DNA from: Chloroflexota bacterium
GTDB taxonomy: Bacteria; Chloroflexota; Limnocylindria; P2-11E
Assembly: GCA_016194865.1 (NCBI GenBank)
Contig: JACQAT010000019.1
Span: forward strand, 48,473-112,472
Direction of reading: 5' to 3'
DNA length: 64,000 bases
Under the pieces are notes generated by a model that was not told the origin of the DNA, searched no databases, and saw only the letters and a list, made by a program, of their open reading frames with translations. How positions within the stretch are numbered: the first letter of the stretch is position 1; every line of letters begins with the position of its first letter. Made by a program: the position numbers and the translations under genes. Shown in pieces: positions 16,424 through 25,331 of the stretch.

Positions 16424-18829
16424 CTACCACCTGAACGCGAGCTGCTGCCCCGCTTGTTCCACGCCGGGGTCGAGGCCCAGTACCGGCTCCAGCCCCTGCA
16501 AGTCCGCGTCCGGGTCGGTCGCGAAGCGACGTAGCGGAGCCCACTTTACGAAGCGCCAGCCTCGCCGTCGAACGACCTCCGCCAGGGAGGGCAAACGCTC
16601 GAGCTTGTAGGCCAGGAGGGGCTGCCGCTCGTCGGCCATCGCGTAGAACCGGAACACCCGGTCGTCGTCCGGGATCGACTCCCCCAGCCCCACGACGCTG
16701 CGGTGCGCGCGTGCCGTCCAGTCGAGCTGCCACAGGAAGACCATCTTCCCGCGGTCGTACCAGGCGACGTCCACCTGGTCGAGCACCTCGGACGCCCCGC
16801 GCGCGTACCGCGCCAGCGAGACCTGCTTCTCCACGTCGCTCATCAGATCCGCGAGCATCATCCCCCGGCCGGCGTGACCGGCAGGCATCGGCCGGCGCCG
16901 CAGGTCGCGGCCGATATGGACCTTGAAGCCGAGCCTCCGCGCCGCGCTCACAAGCTGCAGCGCCAGCAGCGACTGGTCCGCCTGGCGCTTCTGCAGGGTG
17001 TCGTCGTCGCGCAGGCGCCAGCGCCCGTCGTCGGCCTGCCTCGCGTAGGCGGCGAGGCAGCGGAGCACCAGCTCTCGATCCGGTGTCTCGATCCCCTGGA
17101 ACAGCGAGTAGGTCCTCGTGAGCACCGTGCGCGTGTCGATCTCGTGCCCTGAGGACAGCAGTCCCCACACGCCCCACTCGACGCGGTCCTCGAGGGGTGC
17201 GATGTCGGTCGTGTCGCCCGTCAGCGTGTACGCGGCCTCTTCGTCGTGCGTGACGCGCTCGATGCCGCTGCGCTTCCCGTCGCCGAGCGCCGAGCGGAAG
17301 TGGTCGAGGAACAGCTCCACCTCGCTCGTGCCGCCCGCCCTCGCGAGCGCAAGCGGCGCGAGGAGGCGCCTGTCGGCGAGCGCCTGGAGCGCGGCGACGC
17401 CCGCGAGATCGGTCGAGACGGGCACGCCGCGCGCGACGATCGCGTCGCGGACGCCCGCGCGGATCGCGTCCTCGATGGCGAGCGTCCCCGCACTCGGTTG
17501 ATCCTTCAACAGAGGCGCGTCGCGCTCGAAGTCGAGGGTCGCGGCCGCGGCGCCGCCATGGGCGGTCGGCAGCGCGTCGCGCTGGTAGAGGACGCGACGC
17601 AGACGGAAGCCCGCGCCGGCGCCCGCGAGCGCGCAGGCGGCGAGGCCGCTGATCTCCGCGTGCGGCAGGTAGACGACCGCGGGCGCGTCCGGGCTCGCGG
17701 ACCTTCGCGAATCGAGGAAGGCCTGGCGCATGGTGCGCAGCAGTCGCTCGCGCATCGGGAGCCGGCCGTCGCCGTTCTCCAGCGGCTTCGCGCCGTTCGG
17801 CCCGAGGAGCACAAGCGAGGCGACATGCGTCCACGCGCCGAGCGTGTCGTCGACGGGCGCCTCGAGCAGGATGAGGTCCGCCGCGGGTGCCCGTTCGCTG
17901 GTCAGGTCCCGCGTGCGCCTTGGCCGGTCGCCGCGCGACGCGTCGAGCCACGCGGCCAGCTCGCGCACCGTGCGCTCGAGCTCGAGCCAGACGTTGATCT
18001 CGCGCGATTGCGCCGCGTGCCCGCGGCGCGCTCGCCCCTTGTCCACGCGCAGCGGCGATCCGTGGCCGGCGACCGCGTTGAGCCGGCTCCCGCTCACGAG
18101 CACCTCGACGAAGGCGAGGAGCAGCACGTCGCGCGCGGGCCCGGGCAGGACGTCGTTCTCGATCGCGCGGAGCGTCGCCATCAGCGCGCTGAGATTGCGC
18201 GGCGTGTAGAGGCCGGCGACACCTTCGCCCAGGGCCTGCCGCTCGGGGTCCTTGCCGAAGCGCTCGATGAATTGCCAGTACGCGAGCCCTTTCGTCTCGA
18301 CGCGCCGGTTGGCCTCCTCGTCCTCGGGGCCGATCGGCTCGATGAGCAGGGCACGTCCCTCGCGCGCGCAGATGCCGCAGCGGAACGCCTTCTTCGTCGG
18401 TGCCGGAGCGTCGCGCTCCCACAGGAACGCTTCGACCACGACCGGCCCGCGGCACGTCGCGCAGCGCGACCCGTACAGCTCGCGCATCGAGATGCGGTGC
18501 GGGGTGCCGGTCAGCACGCTCTCGGCGGCGCTTTCGAGCGCGCTCAGGATCTCGTCGCCGCCCGGTGCGGCGACGATCACGCGGCGCGCCCATTCGCCGA
18601 GCGGCTGGGTGGACCGCGCGATGCCCCGGCGGTCCGTGCGCTCGGCCGCGTCCGCCGCGGACCACGGGTGCGCGAGCGGGTCGAGCACGATACCGTGCTC
18701 GGGGACGTACGCGTTCACAAAGAGATCGGCGAGGGCCTGGGGGAACGCGGAGCCGAAGCGCTGGAGCGGTCGCGGGAGCGGTGTCGTCTCTATCGGGACG
18801 AAGCTCTCCACACGCTCCAGCTGACTCAC
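16424..18829 (-). CDS. Degenerate DNA-methylase-like protein with zinc ribbon and nuclease-like C-terminus
   Basis: The 801-aa protein keeps the plan of zinc-ribbon DNA methylases (COG1743-like): a LQRFGSAFPQALADLFV lead-in, a SAM-site position reading VLDPLAHPWSAADAA (about 52-66) instead of the DPFxGxG loop, a CATC/CGIC zinc ribbon (about 128-160), and a GLYTPRNLSALMATL segment. No DPPY/NPPY-type catalytic motif is visible, so it is unlikely to methylate. The last 150 residues (DVAWYDRGKMVFLWQLDWT and a distal KLERLP/WRFVKW region) faintly resemble a PD-(D/E)xK nuclease core. It starts with GTG overlapping the stop of the SPOR lipoprotein gene. Function unknown. Confidence 0.75.
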   Translation of the reverse strand: MSQLERVESFVPIETTPLPRPLQRFGSAFPQALADLFVNAYVPEHGIVLDPLAHPWSAADAAERTDRRGIARSTQPLGEWARRVIVAAPGGDEILSALESAAESVLTGTPHRISMRELYGSRCATCRGPVVVEAFLWERDAPAPTKKAFRCGICAREGRALLIEPIGPEDEEANRRVETKGLAYWQFIERFGKDPERQALGEGVAGLYTPRNLSALMATLRAIENDVLPGPARDVLLLAFVEVLVSGSRLNAVAGHGSPLRVDKGRARRGHAAQSREINVWLELERTVRELAAWLDASRGDRPRRTRDLTSERAPAADLILLEAPVDDTLGAWTHVASLVLLGPNGAKPLENGDGRLPMRERLLRTMRQAFLDSRRSASPDAPAVVYLPHAEISGLAACALAGAGAGFRLRRVLYQRDALPTAHGGAAAATLDFERDAPLLKDQPSAGTLAIEDAIRAGVRDAIVARGVPVSTDLAGVAALQALADRRLLAPLALARAGGTSEVELFLDHFRSALGDGKRSGIERVTHDEEAAYTLTGDTTDIAPLEDRVEWGVWGLLSSGHEIDTRTVLTRTYSLFQGIETPDRELVLRCLAAYARQADDGRWRLRDDDTLQKRQADQSLLALQLVSAARRLGFKVHIGRDLRRRPMPAGHAGRGMMLADLMSDVEKQVSLARYARGASEVLDQVDVAWYDRGKMVFLWQLDWTARAHRSVVGLGESIPDDDRVFRFYAMADERQPLLAYKLERLPSLAEVVRRRGWRFVKWAPLRRFATDPDADLQGLEPVLGLDPGVEQAGQQLAFRW

Positions 18830-20655
18830 GGCAAGGTGAAGAGTACGGCCCTCCGTTGGTCGACCAGCGCGGCGACCCGCTTCAGATCGGGCGACGCGGC
18901 GAGGTCCTGCACCACCCCGCCGACGCCGAGCTCGTCGGCGCTGCCGTCGGGCGCGAGCGCGAGCACCTTGTCGGAGCCGTCCAGCACGACCGGCCGGCTC
19001 GCCATCACCAGCCTGCGGCCGTCGACCAGGGGATACGCCCACTTCTGGACGCCGAGCGGGTCGTACGCGGTGAGGCGCTCCCTGTCCATCACATAGAAGG
19101 TGGCGTCCGGGCCGAAGCCGATCTCGCGCGCCGCGCTCCCAACGCGGCTCACCGTCTTGTTCGGGTCCGCGTCGTGCGGTCCGAAGCGGTAGACGCCCTG
19201 GTCGGTCATGACCGCGGCGCGGTCGCCGCTGCGATCGACGACCAGCCCGCGGATCTGACCGGGGATGCGCGTCACGCCGCGGACGCCGCGCTCGAGGCCG
19301 ACCCGGAACACCTCGACGTCGGTCGAGCCGGCCGTCGTCGTCGCGAGGTAGAGCTCGCCCGCCTCCGACGCGGCGATGGCGGCGCCGGCAGCCGGCGTGG
19401 TGATCGGGAACGGGCTGCCGAGCGTGATGCCATCGGGGGCGCGACCGCCGATCTGCCCGGGCCCGCCGGCGGGAAGGCCCGTCGGCCCCTGGGAGCCGGC
19501 GGCGAAGGCGCGCGCCTTGGGGACGAAGACGATCTGGCTCGCGGGCGCGGGCAGCCGCACGTTGATCCCGAAGTTCTGCCCTGACGGCACGGCGAGGTTC
19601 GCGACCGTCGTGCCACCGGCCATCAGCCACTTGCTGTCGTCGGAGAACACGAGCTGCGTCACGCCGGCGTTGAACCGCGGAAGCGCCCGGAGGACGCCCT
19701 CGCCGGAGAAGATCGCGACCGTGCCGTCGTCGCTGCCCGTGGCGACCCACGCCGCATCGGACGCGACCGCGAGCCGGCGCGCCGTGCCCCAGGTGTCGAA
19801 CACGCGCGCCGGCTCGCGCCACAGCTCGACGTCGGGCGCGGCGCTGCCGCGCGTGAACGTGTAGCGCGGTTCCTCGCGGACGAGCGAGCTGCCGACACCC
19901 TTCGACGCGAGCGCGGCGGCCGCCGCGTCCGCCGCGGGGCGATCGCTGTAGGTGCCGACGCGCACGATGAACGGAGCGCTCCGCGTGACGGACCGCACCG
20001 TGCCGATCTTCTTCGCCGCCGCGTCCGCGTCCGCCGCGGTGCTGAACGGACCGACGGTCAGCGCGTACTGCCGGCCGGCGATCGCCGATACGGTGAACGA
20101 CGTGCCGCGCGCGATGGTCTTCGTGAGCGTCGCGTCAGCGGGAAGCAACGACGCGAGCAGGTCGAGCCGCTGCCACCCCGCGGCGACGTCGGCGATGACG
20201 AGCGCGAAGTTGGTCTGGTCGCCGCCGTCGGCGAAGGCGTTCGCGTCCTTCGTGAGCTCGGTGAAGCCGTCTGCCAGGGGCACGAGGTGATCGCGGATCG
20301 GTCCGCTCGCGTTCGCCGTCGTCGCGACCGCTGCGCTGCTGAACGCGCTCGCGGCGCGCGCGCCATCCCGGGCGACGATCGCGTAGCGCTCCTGGGACAC
20401 GATCCTCGACTTCTCTCCGCTGAACGTGCCGGCGAGCGCGTAGTCGTATGCCGCGAACCGCAAGAGGACATCGGCCGCGTCGCGCGCGAGCTTCGGGCCA
20501 TTCGCGGCATCACCGAGCGGTCCCAGCGGGACCGGTTGTCCGCAGGAGACCGCGGCCGTGACGAGGACCAGGGCCGCGAGGCGGGCGCTACTCCTCGGGC
20601 TCTTCGTCCTCGTCGTCGTCCTCGGCCTCGAGCCGGACCGGCTCGTCGGCCGCAT
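18826..20655 (-). CDS. SPOR-like, beta-propeller lipoprotein
   Basis: The protein (about 609 aa) seems to be a surface lipoprotein: an Arg-rich n-region, hydrophobic stretch LAALVLVTAAVSC and a lipobox Cys. A helical region is followed by two SPOR-like units (YALTVGPFSTAADADAAAKK and IVRVGTYSDRPAADAAAAAL), which in other proteins bind peptidoglycan. A WD40-like propeller fills the rest (VATGSDDGTVAIFSGEG and similar strands). The start is uncertain. The nearest usable codon is ATG at 20655, which overlaps the TPR gene by 68 nt. Its stop overlaps the GTG of the methylase-like gene. Confidence 0.7.
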   Translation of the reverse strand: MRPTSRSGSRPRTTTRTKSPRSSARLAALVLVTAAVSCGQPVPLGPLGDAANGPKLARDAADVLLRFAAYDYALAGTFSGEKSRIVSQERYAIVARDGARAASAFSSAAVATTANASGPIRDHLVPLADGFTELTKDANAFADGGDQTNFALVIADVAAGWQRLDLLASLLPADATLTKTIARGTSFTVSAIAGRQYALTVGPFSTAADADAAAKKIGTVRSVTRSAPFIVRVGTYSDRPAADAAAAALASKGVGSSLVREEPRYTFTRGSAAPDVELWREPARVFDTWGTARRLAVASDAAWVATGSDDGTVAIFSGEGVLRALPRFNAGVTQLVFSDDSKWLMAGGTTVANLAVPSGQNFGINVRLPAPASQIVFVPKARAFAAGSQGPTGLPAGGPGQIGGRAPDGITLGSPFPITTPAAGAAIAASEAGELYLATTTAGSTDVEVFRVGLERGVRGVTRIPGQIRGLVVDRSGDRAAVMTDQGVYRFGPHDADPNKTVSRVGSAAREIGFGPDATFYVMDRERLTAYDPLGVQKWAYPLVDGRRLVMASRPVVLDGSDKVLALAPDGSADELGVGGVVQDLAASPDLKRVAALVDQRRAVLFTLP

Positions 20656-21439
20656 CAGCGTCATCGTCGGCCACGACCTCGTCCACGACCGCCGTGTCTT
20701 CGGCCTCGTCGCCATCGCCGGTCTCGCCCTCGTCGTCACCGAAGCGGAAGAACGTGCCCTTGATGTAGGCGCGCTCCTTCGTCTCGGCCGGACGGTGATG
20801 GCCCGGGAAGGAGATGCGCTGCGCGTTCTCGAGGCTCTGGAACGTCTCGCGGATCGCGATGCGTGGGTTCTGGTGATCGTTGCTCACGAGCGCGATCACG
20901 TACTGGTTGCCGGTCTTCAGGAGATCGAGCAGGCGGCGTCCGACCTTCGGCTCGAGGAAGCCGAGCAGCTCGCCGTCACGGGCGTGCACCGCGAGGAGGC
21001 CTTCCTGCTCGCGCAGCTCCGCCTCCGCGCCGGGCGAGTACTTCGCGAGCACGTGGATCGGCGCTGGGTTGATGAGCCGCAGGATGCCCGTCTTGCCCAT
21101 GTCCTCGATGAACAGGCGGGGCTGCGTCTTCGACTTGGTCGTGTTCGGCTTGCTCTTGTGCTCCGTCAGCGTCGCGATACGCGCGGCGTTGCGAATGGCC
21201 ACGGAGTTGTTCGGCTCGACCTTGAGCACCTCGGCGATGGCGGCCTTCGCCTCGTCGAGACGGCCCAGCTCGAGCAGCGCGCGGGCGAGCCGGTTGTGCG
21301 CCTCCGGGTCCTCCGGAGCGCTTTCGAGGATCTGCTTGTTGAGCTCGATCGCGCGAGGCCAGTCGGCGTCGAGCGCCGCGCTGACCGCTTGTTCCGCGAG
21401 CCCGCGCACGCGCAGGCCTGTGACTGGTGTGGTCGGCAA
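20588..21439 (-). CDS. TPR protein with acidic tail
   Basis: The 283-aa protein begins with about two tetratricopeptide repeats (WPRAIELNKQILESAPEDPE and AHNRLARALLELGRLDEA). A conserved-looking alpha/beta module follows (about 115-215) containing IEDMGKTGILRLINPAPIHV and FLEPKVGRRLLDLLKTGNQY. A strongly acidic tail of about 45 residues ends the protein. The TPR part suggests a protein-protein adaptor. TTG at 21439 is chosen because GGAGGG lies 4 nt upstream. It heads the leftward operon with the SPOR lipoprotein and the methylase-like gene. Confidence 0.75.
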   Translation of the reverse strand: MPTTPVTGLRVRGLAEQAVSAALDADWPRAIELNKQILESAPEDPEAHNRLARALLELGRLDEAKAAIAEVLKVEPNNSVAIRNAARIATLTEHKSKPNTTKSKTQPRLFIEDMGKTGILRLINPAPIHVLAKYSPGAEAELREQEGLLAVHARDGELLGFLEPKVGRRLLDLLKTGNQYVIALVSNDHQNPRIAIRETFQSLENAQRISFPGHHRPAETKERAYIKGTFFRFGDDEGETGDGDEAEDTAVVDEVVADDDADAADEPVRLEAEDDDEDEEPEE

Positions 21440-21487
21440 GATGCCCTCCGATGAGCGAATGGGAGACATCAGTGTAGCCGGTTGGGC

Positions 21488-21493
21488 TACGCT
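21488..21493 (+). promoter_or_regulatory. Leaderless -10 box of the MgtE-sensor-like gene
   Basis: TACGCT lies exactly 7 nt before the GTG start at 21501, and no Shine-Dalgarno is present. The messenger should begin at the start codon. Confidence 0.55.
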
Positions 21494-21500
21494 CGCGCCC

Positions 21501-22754
21501 GTGCCGTACCTCAGTGAGATCCAACACCGTGGCGTGATCGAGCCGAGCGGCACCGAGGTCGCCAAGCTGGCCGATCTCGCCGTCATGCCGAAGGAGCAAT
21601 TCCCCGCGGTCCATTGGGCCATCCTCGCGACCAGCGAGGGCGAGCGGGTCGTCCGCTGGGCCGATCTGGTGACAGAGATCGGGCATTTCCGTCTGCGGAA
21701 GCCCCTCAAGGACGTGACCAGCGAGCCCTTGGCGACCGGCGCGCTGCGCCTGGCGAAGGACCTCCTCGACAAGCAGATCGTCGACACGCACGGCTCAAAG
21801 GTCGTGCGGGTGAACGACCTCCAGCTCGAGGACACCGCGGGTCAGCTCCGCCTCGTCGGTGCGGACGTCGGGCTGCGCGGACTGCTGCGCCGCGTCGGCG
21901 GTGAGGGCGTCGCCGAGCGTCTCGCCGGCGTCGTCGGCAGGAAGCTGCCGCGCGGGATCATCCCCTGGCACCTCGTGGAGCCGCTCGACACGCACGAGGC
22001 CAACGTCCGCCTCATCGTGCCGCACGCGAAGCTCGCGCTGCTGCATCCCGCCGACATCGCGGACATCGTCGAGCAGATGAGCGCGGACGAGCGCCGCGTG
22101 GTGTTCGAGCAGCTCGATGTCGAGACCGCGGCCGAGGCGCTCGGCGAGGTCGAGCCCGAGATGCAGGTCTCGATCGTCGGCGACCTCGACGAGGAGCGCG
22201 CCGCCGACATCCTCGAGGAGATGGCGCCGGACGAGGCCGCCGACCTGTTGCAGGACCTGCCCGAAGAGCGACGCGAGGAGCTCATCGACCTCATGGCGGA
22301 CGCGGAAGGCGAGGAGGTCGAGGAGCTGCTCTCGTACCCCGAGGACTCGGCGGGCGGCATCATTACCACCGACTTCGTCGCGCTCCCGCGCGAGCTCAAC
22401 GCGGGTGGCGCGATCGACCGGCTGCGCGAGCTCAAGCCGGATCCCGAGCTCGCGTACTACCTCTACGTGGTCGATCCCGATGGCCGGCTCGACGGCAACG
22501 TGTCGCTGCGCGACCTCGTCGTGGCCGATCCCAGGACGCAGCTCACCGAGATCATGAATCCGAACGTGCTCCACGTCCCGACCGAGACCGACAAGGAAGA
22601 GGTCGCCTCGCTCATGGCGAAGTACGACCTGCTGGCGCTGCCGGTCGTCGACGCACGCAGGAGGCTGCTCGGCATGGTCACCGTCGATGACGTCGTCGAG
22701 CTGATGCTGCCCCGCGGTTGGAAGAAGAGGTCGCTCCGGACGATCGCTCGGTGA
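21501..22754 (+). CDS. Soluble PRC-barrel/MgtE-N/CBS protein
   Basis: The 417-aa protein has two PRC-barrel-like units (about 20-85 and 90-135), an MgtE N-terminal superhelix (about 165-290, with LLHPADIADIVEQM and APDEAADLLQDLPEE), and a CBS pair (about 290-412). In the MgtE magnesium channel the N and CBS domains sense cytosolic Mg2+ and gate the pore. Here the membrane domain is missing. The gene overlaps an Nramp-like transporter (GTGA), so it may regulate that protein according to Mg2+ or another divalent ion. The start is a leaderless GTG. Confidence 0.85.
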   Translation: MPYLSEIQHRGVIEPSGTEVAKLADLAVMPKEQFPAVHWAILATSEGERVVRWADLVTEIGHFRLRKPLKDVTSEPLATGALRLAKDLLDKQIVDTHGSKVVRVNDLQLEDTAGQLRLVGADVGLRGLLRRVGGEGVAERLAGVVGRKLPRGIIPWHLVEPLDTHEANVRLIVPHAKLALLHPADIADIVEQMSADERRVVFEQLDVETAAEALGEVEPEMQVSIVGDLDEERAADILEEMAPDEAADLLQDLPEERREELIDLMADAEGEEVEELLSYPEDSAGGIITTDFVALPRELNAGGAIDRLRELKPDPELAYYLYVVDPDGRLDGNVSLRDLVVADPRTQLTEIMNPNVLHVPTETDKEEVASLMAKYDLLALPVVDARRRLLGMVTVDDVVELMLPRGWKKRSLRTIAR

Positions 22755-24049
22755 TCCGCAGCCCGCTCTCGCGCCGCGCGGTGCGGCGGACGATCGGTCG
22801 AGTGCGGCGGCGCGCGACCCCGCGACGGGCGGCGATCCTCGCGTTCCTCGCGGTCATGGGACCGGGACTCATCACGGGCTTCGCCGGGAACGACGCGGGC
22901 GGTGTGGCCACCTACACCGCGGTCGGCGCGCGCGACGGCTACTCGCTCCTGTGGCTGCTGTTCCTTTCCACCGCCGGGCTCGTCGTGATCCAGGAGATGT
23001 GCGCGCGCATGGGGGCGGTCACCGGCAAGGGCCTGTCGGACCTCATCCGCGAGCGCTACGGGGTGAAGTGGACGATGTTCGCGATGGCCGCGCTGCTGAT
23101 CGCGAACGGCAGCAACATCGCCGCGGAGTACGCCGGCATCGCCGCGAGCCTCGAGCTGCTGGGCGTGCAGCGGATCGTGTCCGTCCCGACCGCGGGGCTC
23201 CTGATCTGGGTGCTCGTCGTGTTCTTCAGCTATCGCATCATCGAACGCGCGCTGTTCGTGATCATCCTCGCGTTCATCGCGTATCCCGTGAGCGCCGCGA
23301 TCATCGGCCCGAATTGGAGCGAGGTCGCGCGCGGCCTCACACCGAGCGTGCCGGGGGATCAGGGGACGCTCATTCAGGCCCTGGCCCTCGTCGGCACGAC
23401 GATCACGCCGTACATGCAGTTCTACATCCAGGCCTCCATCGTCGACAAGGGCATCGACCGCCAATCGTTCCGCTACGCGCGTGTCGATGTGTTCCTCGGC
23501 GCGCTGCTCACGGGCCTCAACGGCCTCTTCATCATCATCGTCGCGGCCGCGGTGCTGCACCCCGCCGGCGTCGTCGTCGAGAGCGCGTCGGACGCCGCGC
23601 AGGCGCTGCGCCCCCTCGCCGGCGCGCAGGCGCAGCTCCTCTTCGGCGTCGGTCTCTTCGGCGCGTCGCTCCTCGCCGCGACGGTGATGCCCCTGTCGAC
23701 GTCGTACGCCATCTGCGAGGCCTTCGGCTGGGAGTCGAGCATCAGCAAGGACTTCCGCGAGGCCCCGGTGTTCATGGGCCTCTTCACCCTGCTCCTGGTG
23801 ATCGGCGGGCTCGTCGTGCTCATCCCCGGCATCCCCCTGGTCCCGCTGATCGTCGCGTCGCAGAACGTGAACGGCCTGCTCCTGCCGATCGTGCTTGTCT
23901 TCGTGCTGCGCCTCGCGAGCGATCGCACGCTGATGGGCGACGCCGCGAACGGCCGGACCGCGAACGTCGTGGGCTGGGGCACGGCCGCCCTGGCGTCGGC
24001 GCTCTCACTCGCGCTCGTCGCCGTGACGCTCTACCAGGCGCTGACCTAG
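22751..24049 (+). CDS. Nramp-family divalent metal transporter with altered metal site
   Basis: The 432-aa integral membrane protein has about 11 helices and an Arg-rich N-tail. The Nramp fold is clear, but the metal site differs. The helix 1 DPGN motif reads DAGG (Asp48 kept, Asn replaced by Gly). The helix 6 AxxM-PH segment reads TTIT-PY, so the methionine that favours transition metals is Thr. Nramp-related magnesium transporters also lack that methionine. GTG at 22751 overlaps the preceding sensor gene; an in-frame GTG at 22718 is possible. The specificity for Mg2+ is an inference from the site and the neighbour. Confidence 0.88.
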   Translation: MIRSPLSRRAVRRTIGRVRRRATPRRAAILAFLAVMGPGLITGFAGNDAGGVATYTAVGARDGYSLLWLLFLSTAGLVVIQEMCARMGAVTGKGLSDLIRERYGVKWTMFAMAALLIANGSNIAAEYAGIAASLELLGVQRIVSVPTAGLLIWVLVVFFSYRIIERALFVIILAFIAYPVSAAIIGPNWSEVARGLTPSVPGDQGTLIQALALVGTTITPYMQFYIQASIVDKGIDRQSFRYARVDVFLGALLTGLNGLFIIIVAAAVLHPAGVVVESASDAAQALRPLAGAQAQLLFGVGLFGASLLAATVMPLSTSYAICEAFGWESSISKDFREAPVFMGLFTLLLVIGGLVVLIPGIPLVPLIVASQNVNGLLLPIVLVFVLRLASDRTLMGDAANGRTANVVGWGTAALASALSLALVAVTLYQALT

Positions 24050-24063
24050 CAGCTGACCTAGCA
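24040..24063. repeat. Tandem 12-bp duplication across the Nramp stop codon
   Basis: GCTGACCTAGCA is repeated twice head to tail (24040-24051 and 24052-24063). The TAG stop is in the first copy, and the second copy adds a redundant TAG in the same frame. Confidence 0.9.
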
Positions 24064-24119
24064 GTTGTGCGAATGGGAACTCTGACGACGCTCGGCGCGT
24101 TCTAGCGGAGGATGGTGTC

Positions 24120-25331
24120 GTGAAGCGCCCCGGTCTCCTTCTCGCGGCGCTCGTGCTCGGCGCGTGCGTGAGCACGCCGGAGCCGACGCCCGCGCCGGCC
24201 ACGGCAACGCCGGCGGCGAGCGCCGCCTCCGTGAGCGCGAGCCCGTCCCCGTCGGCCACCGCCTCCCCGGCGCGGACCTCGGGGCCGCTCGCGCTCGACC
24301 CGGGCCACGGCTGGGTCGTCTCCGTCTTCGGCCGTGGCGGCCCGGCTGCCGGTCCCGTCAACGCGAGGGTCCGGCGCGAGACCTCCAACAAGGAGGTCGC
24401 CGCGATCGCCGGAGACGGCGTCACCGTGAGCCCCGACGGGCTGACGCTCGCCTACTGGGTGCCGGCCGGTCGCCGCCGCGAGCTGCAGCTCGTGTCATCG
24501 GTCGGGGGCAGCGCGCTTTCCCTGCTCACGCTGCCCGAGACGGAGGTCGGCAACGAGATCGCGTGGTCGACCGACGGCACGGGGCTCGTGGCGCGCGTCG
24601 ACAGCATCGCGACGCGCGGCGGGATCGATCCCCCGCCCGAGTACACGACCCTGCGCACCATCGACGTCGTCTCGAAATCCGCGCGCGAGGTGGTGCGTGA
24701 ACAGAACACGCGCCTCGTCCCGATCGGCTGGCTCCGCGACAAGAAGCTCGTCGTCGCGACGCGCGCGGGTGGTCTCGGGCGCGTGACGGCGTACGTGCGG
24801 GTCGGCGAGGACGGTCAGGTCAAGACGACGGACTTCACCGACGACGACTGCGTGCACGCGACCGCCGCGCGGCTCGACACACGCGGCGCGCAGGTCATGA
24901 CGATCCACCCGGCACGCTGCATCGAGGGCAGCGACCCGGCCGTGAAGGACGCGTCGTTCGTCCGCCTCTGGGCGGTCGACGATCCGAACACCACGAAGAA
25001 GATCGAGGTCGGAAAGGTGACGCTCCTCGACGCGGTCTTCCGGCCCGGGACGAGCGACGTGCTGACGACCACGATCACCGGAGGCCGCCTCGTCGCGCAG
25101 CTGTGGGACGGGCGACAGGCCACGCTCGCCGATCTCCCCGCCACCGGTGGATTCATCGGCGCGCAGTTCACGCCCGCGATCTTCCGGGTCGAGGGCGATC
25201 GCTTCCTGTTCGTCGCGCCGAGCGGGCCCACGTCGCGGTCGAAGCTGGTGGACGTGAAGACCGGCGACGCGATCGAGGTGGACCTCCAGGGCGACGCGCC
25301 GAGCGCGGCGGTGGTCCTGCCGGGGAGCTAG
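24120..25331 (+). CDS. Secreted lipoprotein, probable beta-propeller
   Basis: The 403-aa protein has a lipoprotein signal (VKRPGLLLAALVLGAC, lipobox LGAC), then a Pro/Ala/Ser/Thr-rich linker (about 18-60) and a repetitive beta-rich domain with WD/TolB-like strands (GVTVSPDGLTLAYW, EIAWSTDGTGLVAR). No enzymatic motif is visible. GGAGGA lies 8 nt upstream of the GTG start. The TAG stop shares CTAG with the stop of the convergent YHS gene. It is probably an extracytoplasmic binding or scaffold protein. Confidence 0.75.
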   Translation: MKRPGLLLAALVLGACVSTPEPTPAPATATPAASAASVSASPSPSATASPARTSGPLALDPGHGWVVSVFGRGGPAAGPVNARVRRETSNKEVAAIAGDGVTVSPDGLTLAYWVPAGRRRELQLVSSVGGSALSLLTLPETEVGNEIAWSTDGTGLVARVDSIATRGGIDPPPEYTTLRTIDVVSKSAREVVREQNTRLVPIGWLRDKKLVVATRAGGLGRVTAYVRVGEDGQVKTTDFTDDDCVHATAARLDTRGAQVMTIHPARCIEGSDPAVKDASFVRLWAVDDPNTTKKIEVGKVTLLDAVFRPGTSDVLTTTITGGRLVAQLWDGRQATLADLPATGGFIGAQFTPAIFRVEGDRFLFVAPSGPTSRSKLVDVKTGDAIEVDLQGDAPSAAVVLPGS

